Assembly: GCA_017525505.1 (NCBI GenBank)
Contig: JAFXSR010000068.1
Coordinates: 1-64,000, forward strand
DNA from: Bacteroidales bacterium
GTDB taxonomy: Bacteria; Bacteroidota; Bacteroidia; Bacteroidales; WCHB1-69
DNA: 64,000 bases
Direction: 5' to 3'
Shown here: piece after piece, positions 37,257-44,694 of the stretch
Layout: every line of letters begins with the position of its first letter
Position numbering within the stretch: the stretch's first letter is position 1
Program-made: the position numbers and the translations under genes
Notes under the pieces: generated by a model
Told to the model about the DNA's origin: nothing
Seen by the model: the letters and a program-made list of their open reading frames with translations, nothing else
The model's database searches: none

Positions 37257-38753
37257 ATGATGACGAGAATACTGAAGATAATGCTATGGGGACGCGAGGT
37301 CGGGCGGTTGAGCATCGATACTCGCAGGGGACTTCCTTATTTCGAATACAACCCTGAGTGGATTGAGTCGGGGCTTGACATCGCACCGCTCAATGCTTCC
37401 ATCAAGTTGCCACAGAACCTTCGCCCGATATTCGGTGCTTCTGAGAGAATTTATCAGAAGCTGCCACCATTTTTAGCTGATTCATTGCCAGATGCCTGGG
37501 GAAACGAACTTTTTGAGCAATGGCGCAGGCAACAAGGAATAAAACTTGGAGATATAACGTCGCTTGATAAGCTGGCTTTCATTGGGAAAAGGGCTATGGG
37601 AGCATTGGAGTTTTTTCCTGAGACATCAGGTTTTTCCCATAAGGAAAACATAAATTTGAAAGCCTTGATAAATTTGTCCGAACGAATTTATACACAAAGG
37701 GAGAACATGCATATTGACCCGGAACAGTCGCTGACAATGCAGGCATTGATGGCAGTGGGTACTTCTGCAGGTGGGCGACAGCCTAAGGCTATCATTGCCA
37801 TTAATCGTGAGACTGGTGAAATTCGCAGTGGGCAGATTGGAGAACTAAAAGGTTTTGACTACTGTATCCTGAAATTTGGCATACGTGAACGTTCTACAGC
37901 TGAACTGGAAATGACTTATTATGAGATGGCAACAAAGGCTGGAATAAGAATGATGCCTTGTTGGCTGATGGATGTTGAAGGAGACAAACATTTTGTCACT
38001 AAACGGTTTGACAGAAATGGCGAAAAAAAACTCCACATGCAAACTTTAGCGGCACTATACCCCGAGGCTGACAGCTATGAACGATTGCTGTGGGTTTGCC
38101 GCAAAATGAGACTGTCGGAACTTGATTGCGAGGAGGTCTTCCGTCGGATGGTGTTCAACCTCTTGGCCAATAACACCGACGACCATAACAAGAACTTCTC
38201 GTTTTTGATGGATGAACAAGGGTGTTGGCGACTCTCGCCGGCATACGATATGACCTACATTTTTAATTCCGGGGGCTTTCTTCCTGAAACTCATCATTGT
38301 CTGATGATTCGGGGGAAATTTTCCGGTGTAACTCTTGAAGAAGTAAGGGAACTGGCTGTCGAAAATGGGATACGCAAAGCTGAAAGCATTATTCGAAAGG
38401 TCGTTGGTGCAGTTTTGGAATTTCGTTCTATTGCTGAACGCAATGGTGTTCTGGAGCAATGGATTTCCGCTGTGGAAAATACGCTTATCCAAAATCTTGA
38501 AGCATGGGGTCTCGAAAAAGCCAGTAATGTTCCGGAATATACCGATACTTTAGGTCGTTGCATTGAGAATGCCCGCATTGAGATGCAATTCAGGGGCAAC
38601 TATCATCTGCTTGCCACCATCAACGGCAACGAGCGGAAATATGTAATCCGCAAGAAGACAAGTGAGTACGAGGAAATAAGCCGTATTGGTATAAAGAAAC
38701 TATCAGAAGGATATGTGAAAGAACTTGTTTCAAAGTTTTTCCATGATAATTAA
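37257..38753 (+). CDS. hipA: HipA-like serine/threonine kinase toxin with C-terminal extension
   Basis: The 498-aa protein carries the HipA N-terminal subdomain (~1-100), the phosphorylation/P-loop motif VGTSAGGRQPKAII (~167-180), the catalytic loop NNTDDHNKNFSF (~303-314) and the metal-binding AYDM. All kinase hallmarks are intact. E. coli HipA phosphorylates glutamyl-tRNA synthetase; the target here is unknown. Family members are usually 410-440 aa. Here ~80 further residues follow the kinase core, beginning around MQFRGNYHLLATINGNERKY. The start could be either of two adjacent ATGs (37257 or 37260). The gene pair separates the permeases from the two-component genes. Confidence 0.88.
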   Translation: MMTRILKIMLWGREVGRLSIDTRRGLPYFEYNPEWIESGLDIAPLNASIKLPQNLRPIFGASERIYQKLPPFLADSLPDAWGNELFEQWRRQQGIKLGDITSLDKLAFIGKRAMGALEFFPETSGFSHKENINLKALINLSERIYTQRENMHIDPEQSLTMQALMAVGTSAGGRQPKAIIAINRETGEIRSGQIGELKGFDYCILKFGIRERSTAELEMTYYEMATKAGIRMMPCWLMDVEGDKHFVTKRFDRNGEKKLHMQTLAALYPEADSYERLLWVCRKMRLSELDCEEVFRRMVFNLLANNTDDHNKNFSFLMDEQGCWRLSPAYDMTYIFNSGGFLPETHHCLMIRGKFSGVTLEEVRELAVENGIRKAESIIRKVVGAVLEFRSIAERNGVLEQWISAVENTLIQNLEAWGLEKASNVPEYTDTLGRCIENARIEMQFRGNYHLLATINGNERKYVIRKKTSEYEEISRIGIKKLSEGYVKELVSKFFHDN

Positions 38754-38764
38754 CATTATTGTTT

Positions 38765-40111
38765 ATGTCTAAACTCAAAGCCAAAATATTAGTCGTTGAC
38801 GACAATGCGGGCATCCGCTCCACGCTGAAGCTACTTCTGCCAGCGCAATTTTCTGATGTTGAAACTATCTCCTCGCCCAAAGAGCTGATGAGCAAGATGA
38901 ACAGCTTTAAACCTGATGTGGTGCTGCTGGATATGAATTTCGAGGCGGATATCAACACTGGCAATGAGGGATTGTTCTGGCTTTCGGAACTGAAACGCAG
39001 CTTTGCTGATACCGAGGTGGTGCTCTTCACAGCATACGCTGACATCGCTTTGGCGGTGGAAGGCATGAAACGGGGCGCTTTTGACTTTATCGTCAAGCCA
39101 TGGGAGAATGACAAACTACTGGGTGTTTTGGAGGCGGCCTGCCGGAAACACAAGTCGGAGTCTCAGCCTAAGGTATCAGCACAGGAAATGTCTATGTTGT
39201 GGGGAAACAGTCCGGCTATCAACGAGGTGCACCGTATGGTGGAGAAGATCGCCCCGACGGAGGCTTCTGTTCTGATTACTGGTGAGAACGGAACGGGCAA
39301 GGATGTGTTGGCTAATGAAATTCACCGCCTTTCTGCCCGGTCGGGCAAAGACATGGTCAGTGTTGATATTGGTTCACTCACTGAAACACTGTTCGAAAGC
39401 GAGCTTTTTGGTCATGTCAGAGGGGCTTTCACAGATGCCCGGGCCGACCATGCCGGCAAGTTCGAACAGGCTAACGGCACCACACTCTTCTTAGACGAGA
39501 TTGGCAATATTCCTTTGAATCTGCAAGCGAAACTGCTGCGGGTACTGCAAAACCGCAGTATCACCAAGGTGGGTGACACGAAGGCCGTTCCTATCGACAT
39601 CCGTTTGATATGCGCCACCAACAAAGACCTTCCCCAGATGGTTCGCGAAGGGAAGTTTCGTGAGGATTTGTATTACCGCATCATTACGGTGGCTTTGCAT
39701 CTTCCTCCTTTGCGGGAGCGTCTGGATGAAATCGAAGCCTTGTCAACCCTCTTTATCCAGAAATTCGCCACGAAATACCATCGTCAAGTGAAGGGCCTTT
39801 CCCCGGAAGCACTGTCTCTGTTGCAGCGTTGTTGTTGGAAAGGAAATATCCGCGAGTTGCAGAATTGTCTCGAAAAAGCCGTCATCCTTTCCGAAAAGGA
39901 ATATATTCAGGCGGCAGACTTGCAAATTGACGCACAGCACCTGAGGGATATCACGGAATCTGCCAACCCTTCCGAGAGTCTGCAGGATGCGGAGGAGCGT
40001 ATTATCCGACAAGCCATGAAGAAATATGGTGGGAATCTTACTTTGGTGGCTAAAGCATTGAATATCAGTCGGCCAACTTTATATGGCAGACTGAAAAAAT
40101 ACGGAATATGA
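38765..40111 (+). CDS. NtrC-family sigma-54-dependent response regulator
   Basis: The 448-aa protein has a receiver domain (phospho-acceptor D56 in VVLLDMNFE, acidic pair VVDDN near residues 10-14), an AAA+ sigma-54 activator domain (Walker A GENGTGKD, Walker B GTTLFLDEIG, RGAFTDA in place of the GAFTGA loop) and a Fis-type HTH at the C-terminus (LTLVAKALNISRPTLYGRLK). I use the ATG at 38765; a TTG two codons earlier is the only longer alternative. It overlaps the kinase gene by 4 bp. Given the three sigma-54 promoters with paired palindromes in front of the exporter genes, it is the obvious candidate activator of that system. This is an inference from proximity. Confidence 0.93.
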   Translation: MSKLKAKILVVDDNAGIRSTLKLLLPAQFSDVETISSPKELMSKMNSFKPDVVLLDMNFEADINTGNEGLFWLSELKRSFADTEVVLFTAYADIALAVEGMKRGAFDFIVKPWENDKLLGVLEAACRKHKSESQPKVSAQEMSMLWGNSPAINEVHRMVEKIAPTEASVLITGENGTGKDVLANEIHRLSARSGKDMVSVDIGSLTETLFESELFGHVRGAFTDARADHAGKFEQANGTTLFLDEIGNIPLNLQAKLLRVLQNRSITKVGDTKAVPIDIRLICATNKDLPQMVREGKFREDLYYRIITVALHLPPLRERLDEIEALSTLFIQKFATKYHRQVKGLSPEALSLLQRCCWKGNIRELQNCLEKAVILSEKEYIQAADLQIDAQHLRDITESANPSESLQDAEERIIRQAMKKYGGNLTLVAKALNISRPTLYGRLKKYGI

Positions 40112-40965
40112 GCACTTGGATATGGCTTTTGATTCTGATAGCAGTTTGTGCTCTGTCGGTGCTCATCACAGCTCTTGTGGTTCGTCGGAAAGACAGTAAC
40201 AAGGTCAACTACATGATGGACGCGCTGGAGGACGGGGAGACAAACTTCCGTTTCAGTAAAAACTCGGCTATCAACCGTGCGCTTAACCGGTATCGCAGTA
40301 TTTTCGAGCGGCAGACCATGCATGATGAGGCCAAATCATGGAACAAACTATTCAGGGTGATGACTCACGAGATTATGAACACCATCACACCTATCGCTTC
40401 CCTAAGTGACGCTTTATCCAAGGACAGCAGTTTGGACACCAAAGCGGGATTGGAAACCATTTCCACCTCCTCCAAAGAACTGATACATTTTGTGGAATCC
40501 TACCGCTGTTTCACCCGTATGACACCTTCTGTACGGAAAACGCTACTGGTGGATGAGCTGATAGACAGGGTGATACATTTACATAGTGGGAAAGCCAGCG
40601 AACAAGGCATCACTTTAACCTACGAGGCGCTGGCACCCGACCTGATGATTTATGCTGATGAGAGTCAACTGATGCAGGTGTTCAATAACTTAATCACAAA
40701 TGCAATACAAGCCCAAGCCACGCAAATACGCATCACGGCGGATATCAATTCAGAAGAACAGACTATCATCTATGTGATTAATAATGGTAAAGCAATCCCC
40801 ATGCAGAAGAGGGAGGAAATCTTTGTGCCTTTTTACACCACCAAAGCCAATGGTAGCGGCATTGGATTGAGTCTTTCGCGACAGATTATGATGCGACACA
40901 ACGGGATGCTGAATCTCGTTCAGAGTGATGAGCATTCTACGGTTTTTTCATTGGTATTCAAATAA
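40108..40965 (+). CDS. short membrane sensor histidine kinase
   Basis: The 285-aa kinase has one N-terminal membrane helix (residues ~4-25), a HisKA-type H-box MTHEIMNTITPI (H87), an N-box NNLITNAIQA, a G1-like NNGKAIP and a G2 box GSGIGLSLS. There is no periplasmic sensor or PAS domain and only a short linker, so it may sense through its membrane segment or by contact with the permeases, as in intramembrane-sensing kinases of peptide transporters. The G1 box has Asn where Asp is usual. Its ATG overlaps the response regulator stop (ATGA), so the two are translationally coupled. A strong terminator follows at 40968. Confidence 0.92.
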   Translation: MSTWIWLLILIAVCALSVLITALVVRRKDSNKVNYMMDALEDGETNFRFSKNSAINRALNRYRSIFERQTMHDEAKSWNKLFRVMTHEIMNTITPIASLSDALSKDSSLDTKAGLETISTSSKELIHFVESYRCFTRMTPSVRKTLLVDELIDRVIHLHSGKASEQGITLTYEALAPDLMIYADESQLMQVFNNLITNAIQAQATQIRITADINSEEQTIIYVINNGKAIPMQKREEIFVPFYTTKANGSGIGLSLSRQIMMRHNGMLNLVQSDEHSTVFSLVFK

Positions 40966-40967
40966 AA

Positions 40968-41056
40968 AAGAAGGCTGCCTGCGGGCAGCCTTCTTTAACA
41001 TGTAGGCAACTGCGTCTCGCAGTTGTTTTTGTATAGCCGCACGACCGTGCTTCTCT
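40968..41056 (+). terminator. strong terminator, second hairpin and palindromic element
   Basis: A perfect 12-bp stem AAGAAGGCTGCC/GGCAGCCTTCTT (40968-40995) is followed by T residues. CAACTGCG-tct-CGCAGTTG with five T residues follows at 41007-41030, and then a GCACGACCGTGC...CTCTAC element. The stem sequence is nearly the same as that of the terminator at 44641. Confidence 0.85.
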
Positions 41057-41305
41057 ACATTTTTTTGATTTTTTGTTCACGATAATAAAAAAATGTTTAT
41101 TTTTTCTTTCTGTAAAAATCGGACGAGACAAACTACCGATATACTCATATACGTGTTGACTGATGATATAGGATCTCCTTGTGACAACAAATTGCCACCA
41201 TGGATAATTGGTTCAATGTACTAAACTTTTTTAACAATCATGATACAGAAAGTGCCTTAACCATGATTTTTTAGTAAAAATAAAGAAAAACGAAAAAACA
41301 AAACA
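41057..41305 (+). other. AT-rich leader of the FISUMP protein gene
   Basis: The stretch is AT-rich with long A and T runs. It contains a weak inverted relation between ACAATCATGAT (~41235) and ACCATGATTTTT (~41262). I find no clear TAnnTTTG or sigma-54 element. Confidence 0.4.
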
Positions 41306-43726
41306 ATGAAAAAACTATTAACCCTTTTGTTTATAGTGCCATTGTGCACAGCGCTTTTTGCTCAGCCCGTAACCTTGACCTTCACAGGTCGTGATGCCAA
41401 TAATCAATATGTACAGTTGAATCGGGTGCTGGTAAAAAATATCACCCAGGGATGGCAGGAAACGCTTTTTTGGCCTGATACGGTGCTGATAATGCAGTCG
41501 GGAACGGGTATTGACGATGTTGTAGGAGCAAATGATCATTCTCTACTGAAGCTGTCACAAAATAATCCCAATCCGTTTGAAGGTACCACGAATGCGGACC
41601 TTATTATAGTAAAGTCCGGCGATGTGACTGTGGAAATAACGGACGTCATTGGTCGTGTCGTAGGGACTAAAAATTTTTCGTCTTTACAGCAAGGTACCCA
41701 CCAATTGCGTGTCACTCTTTCCTCGGCAGGCATGTTTTTTCTAACTGCCCGACAGAATGGACAAACAGCTGCCATTAAAATGGTGAACCGAGGTAATGGC
41801 GGTGTAGATGATATCGCCATTGTTAACAAAGTAGGGTCGCAATTTATTGCGTCCGAATCCCCCAAAACTTCAAGCGCTCCTAAAAATACCACCGACAACA
41901 TCTTCCATTCAGGCGACCAGATGGAGTTTGTGGGTTTCTCTACTATCAATAATGGAGAGATGACAAGCATTCGGATAACACAAGCGCAAAATGGCTCTCA
42001 AAATTTCACAATGCAGTTTTCTGTCGCACCGGTTCCTGATGCTCAGCCATGCCCTGGCGTTGCTTCAGTTACTGATTTTGAGGGAAACTCCTATACTACA
42101 GTGCAAATCGGAAGCCAGTGTTGGCTGAAGAAGAGTCTTCGTACCACACATTATGCAGATGGTACCGAAATACCCATGGTTGATAGCACAAGTTATACCG
42201 AGCCGCTTCGCTATATGCCCAATAATAGCACGAGTTATGTGTCCGCATACGGATACCTGTATAATTGGGCGGCAGTGATGCATGGCGAATCCTCCAGTAA
42301 TGGAAGTGTGAGTGGTGTACAAGGAATTTGTCCTACTGGATGGCATGTGCCAAGTAAGGTAGAGTGTTCCCAATTGAATAATTATGTGGGCAATAATTAT
42401 GCGTGTAATAATAACTACTATAGTATTGGCAAAGCCTTGTCATCGAAAACTGGGTGGACTGTTATGGAAGGTGACGGGTGTTTGATGGGTAATAACCCCA
42501 GCACAAACAACGCCACAGGCTTTTCGGCGTATCCGGCTGGTGCTTACCCAAGCGTTGATTCTTGGGGCTATGATAGTGGTTTTGGATATATGTGGTGTTT
42601 TTGGAGTGCGACAGAATGGGGTAGTTTAACAGCTTATATTGAGTCACTCAGCACTAGTTATTATAGTTCTGAGGTTGTTTTGTGGTCTGGTGACAAAAAT
42701 AAGGGACTGTCTGTTCGTTGTGTCCGTGACAACGGTCTGGCTAATGTGAGAACCAATTTCAACCCAACATTCTTCAGACTGCCCGTGGTGGAGGTCGAAG
42801 GTGAGGTTATTGATGGTGGAGAGGGGGAGATTATAGCACGAGGTATATGCTGGGGAACAGAGCCTTCTCCGACCATCATGGAGGGAAATCACACCGTAGA
42901 AGGAACTGGTTTAGGTAGTTTCACAAGCAGTATTACGGGTCTTGTGCGGGGTGTTACCTATTACGTGCGCGCATACGCCATTAATAGTATTGGAACAGTG
43001 TATGGTGAAGAGTATAGTGGTGTATATACGTGCTACAATAATAATGATGGTCAGCCTTGCTCTAATACTGCCACACTCAGCGATGTGGACGGCAATACCT
43101 ACAACACTGTTCAGATTGGTGACCAATGCTGGATGAAAGAAAACTTGCGCACTACGAAATATGCTAATGGTGTAAGTATACCAGTGGGTACCTCTACTAG
43201 CACGACTACCGCCTATCGGTATGCCCCCAATAATGACGAGTCAATGGTGTTTCTATACGGATATCTGTATAATTGGACAGCTATGATGCACGGAAGCAAC
43301 GGTAGTGAAAGTAATCCCAGTGGTGTACAAGGTATTTGTCCTACAGGCTGGCATGTGCCAAGTAAGGCGGAGTGGCACCAATTAAGAAATTATATGGGAG
43401 CACAAAGTCAGTATGAACTTTCCAGTAACGGAGCTATAGCCAAGTCTTTGTCTTCAACAAGTGGCTGGTCTTCCAGTACGAGTTTTTGTTCACCGGGGTA
43501 TGATCAGAACCTCAATAATAATTCAGGTTTTTCGGCTCGTCCAGCAGGTGTATATAGTAATGTTAATAATGTGACTTATGGACAAGGGACATATTCTTGG
43601 AGTACTTCGTGTACAGAGGAAAATATACATGGATTTTATCTTATGTACAATAATTGTTGGCTGTTTGATGATTCGTGGCATAATAATAAACAGAATGCCT
43701 ACTCGGTTCGTTGTGTTCGAGATTAA
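41306..43726 (+). CDS. secreted FISUMP-domain surface protein with internal T9SS-like domain
   Basis: The 806-aa protein has a signal peptide (residues 1-20, ending FAQ). Residues ~80-165 (LKLSQNNPNPFEGTTNADLI ... GMFFLTARQNG) resemble the C-terminal sorting domain of type IX secretion substrates, but here the segment is near the N-terminus. Two FISUMP domains follow (~255-480 and ~595-806), each with DxxGNxYxTVQIGxQCW, YGYLYNWxAxMHG, GICPTGWHVPS, a GFSAxPAG block and a terminal VRCVRD. Between them lies a fibronectin-like module containing ARGICWG. FISUMP domains are thought to be C-type-lectin-like, which suggests carbohydrate or surface binding. The gene is monocistronic, between a terminator and palindromic elements. 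Confidence 0.9.
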   Translation: MKKLLTLLFIVPLCTALFAQPVTLTFTGRDANNQYVQLNRVLVKNITQGWQETLFWPDTVLIMQSGTGIDDVVGANDHSLLKLSQNNPNPFEGTTNADLIIVKSGDVTVEITDVIGRVVGTKNFSSLQQGTHQLRVTLSSAGMFFLTARQNGQTAAIKMVNRGNGGVDDIAIVNKVGSQFIASESPKTSSAPKNTTDNIFHSGDQMEFVGFSTINNGEMTSIRITQAQNGSQNFTMQFSVAPVPDAQPCPGVASVTDFEGNSYTTVQIGSQCWLKKSLRTTHYADGTEIPMVDSTSYTEPLRYMPNNSTSYVSAYGYLYNWAAVMHGESSSNGSVSGVQGICPTGWHVPSKVECSQLNNYVGNNYACNNNYYSIGKALSSKTGWTVMEGDGCLMGNNPSTNNATGFSAYPAGAYPSVDSWGYDSGFGYMWCFWSATEWGSLTAYIESLSTSYYSSEVVLWSGDKNKGLSVRCVRDNGLANVRTNFNPTFFRLPVVEVEGEVIDGGEGEIIARGICWGTEPSPTIMEGNHTVEGTGLGSFTSSITGLVRGVTYYVRAYAINSIGTVYGEEYSGVYTCYNNNDGQPCSNTATLSDVDGNTYNTVQIGDQCWMKENLRTTKYANGVSIPVGTSTSTTTAYRYAPNNDESMVFLYGYLYNWTAMMHGSNGSESNPSGVQGICPTGWHVPSKAEWHQLRNYMGAQSQYELSSNGAIAKSLSSTSGWSSSTSFCSPGYDQNLNNNSGFSARPAGVYSNVNNVTYGQGTYSWSTSCTEENIHGFYLMYNNCWLFDDSWHNNKQNAYSVRCVRD

Positions 43727-43735
43727 CAGAATTTC

Positions 43736-43826
43736 GGGACATACGCGATGAATCATGTCCCTGCATGTGAATAATTTATAAAAAAGGAATTTTTGTAGAG
43801 ACGCAAAATTTTGCGCCTCTACAAAA
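43736..43826. repeat. two intergenic palindromes upstream of the PIN toxin pair
   Basis: GGGACAT...ATGTCCC (43736-43761) is followed by TTTTGTAGAGACGCAAAATT...CTCTACAAAA (43791-43826). The second is the cassette palindrome also seen before hipBA. Together they may end the FISUMP transcript. Confidence 0.75.
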
Positions 43827-43833
43827 AATTAAA

Positions 43834-43870
43834 TTTGCTGTACATTGTATTGATTTTTTATATATTTTTG
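43834..43870 (+). promoter_or_regulatory. predicted promoter of the RelB-like/PIN pair
   Basis: TTTG at 43834 and TATTTTTG at 43863-43870, in a sequence related to the hipBA promoter (AATTTGCTGTACATTGTATT). Confidence 0.55.
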
Positions 43871-43899
43871 CATTACAAATCCATTAAATGTAAAGCAAT

Positions 43900-44196
43900 A
43901 TGTCACAAACAACAATGTCCATCAGGGTTGATAGTAACCTTAAACAAAGATTCGATGCTCTTTGCGATGAGTTCGGACTCAGCAATACTGCTGCGCTTAT
44001 GCTATTTATGAGGGCGGTGGTTCGTGAATGCAGGATTCCATTTGAGATAAAAACGGATTCTATTAAAGATGTAAGAAAGAAGGCGAGACTTTCATACGAG
44101 AGAATGAGAGCTGATGCTGCCGCAGCTGGTATCCAAGATATGTCTCTTGAAGAAATTAATGAGATAATTAAAGAGGTGCGCTATGGCGAAAAATAA
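43900..44196 (+). CDS. RelB/DinJ-type antitoxin
   Basis: The 98-aa protein has an N-terminal ribbon-helix-helix segment (MSIRVDSNLKQRFDALCDEFGLSNTAALMLF) and a charged C-terminal tail for toxin binding. It overlaps the PIN-domain gene by 14 bp in the usual antitoxin-toxin order. It probably autoregulates from a site near the promoter at 43863. The RHH assignment is firm. The pairing with a PIN toxin rather than a RelE toxin follows from the neighbour. Confidence 0.87.
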   Translation: MSQTTMSIRVDSNLKQRFDALCDEFGLSNTAALMLFMRAVVRECRIPFEIKTDSIKDVRKKARLSYERMRADAAAAGIQDMSLEEINEIIKEVRYGEK

Positions 44197-44602
44197 GATT
44201 TATGCGGTCATAGATACCAATGTCATTGTTTCGGCTCTACTTTCGAAAAACAGCAAATCGAGTACTTCCATTGTTTATGAGGCGATTCTTGATGGAACAA
44301 TAACGATTGTATATAATGATGAAATCTTGAGTGAATATTGTGAGGTACTATCACGCCGGAACAAGTTTCCTTTTGACGAGGAAGATGTGGAGAATGTGGC
44401 TACTCTTGTAATCCGAACAGGTCTTAAAGTGGAAAGAGCCAAGGCTTTTGATGAAATTTTCCCAGACCCTAAGGATATTGTGTTTTATGAAGTTGCTATG
44501 AGCAAAGAAGATGCTTATCTGGTTACGGGCAATATTAAACATTTCCCTCGAAAGCCTTTTGTGGTAACTCCTGCTGAAATGGTAGAGATACTGAATATGT
44601 AA
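44183..44602 (+). CDS. PIN-domain ribonuclease toxin
   Basis: The 139-aa protein has the PIN-fold acidic residues: D11 in AVIDTNVIVSALLS, a central acidic ILSEYCEVL, and FPDPKDIVFYEVA followed by DAYLVTGNIKHF. This is the COG1569-like group. Such toxins cleave RNA and are neutralised by the cognate antitoxin, here the RelB-like protein whose gene overlaps the start. A bidirectional terminator follows at 44641. Confidence 0.88.
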   Translation: MAKNKIYAVIDTNVIVSALLSKNSKSSTSIVYEAILDGTITIVYNDEILSEYCEVLSRRNKFPFDEEDVENVATLVIRTGLKVERAKAFDEIFPDPKDIVFYEVAMSKEDAYLVTGNIKHFPRKPFVVTPAEMVEILNM

Positions 44603-44640
44603 ATAGAAGTTTATGTCCAAACATAAATCGAAACAAATAG

Positions 44641-44676
44641 AAAGAAGGCTGCCCATGTGGCAGCCTTCTTTTATTG
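44641..44676. terminator. bidirectional terminator between the PIN toxin and the oxidoreductase
   Basis: A perfect 13-bp stem AAAGAAGGCTGCC (44641-44653) / GGCAGCCTTCTTT (44659-44671) with a 5-base loop sits between convergent genes, with A and T runs on its two sides. Confidence 0.88.
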
Positions 44677-44694
44677 TATAAATCGGAATATCCA

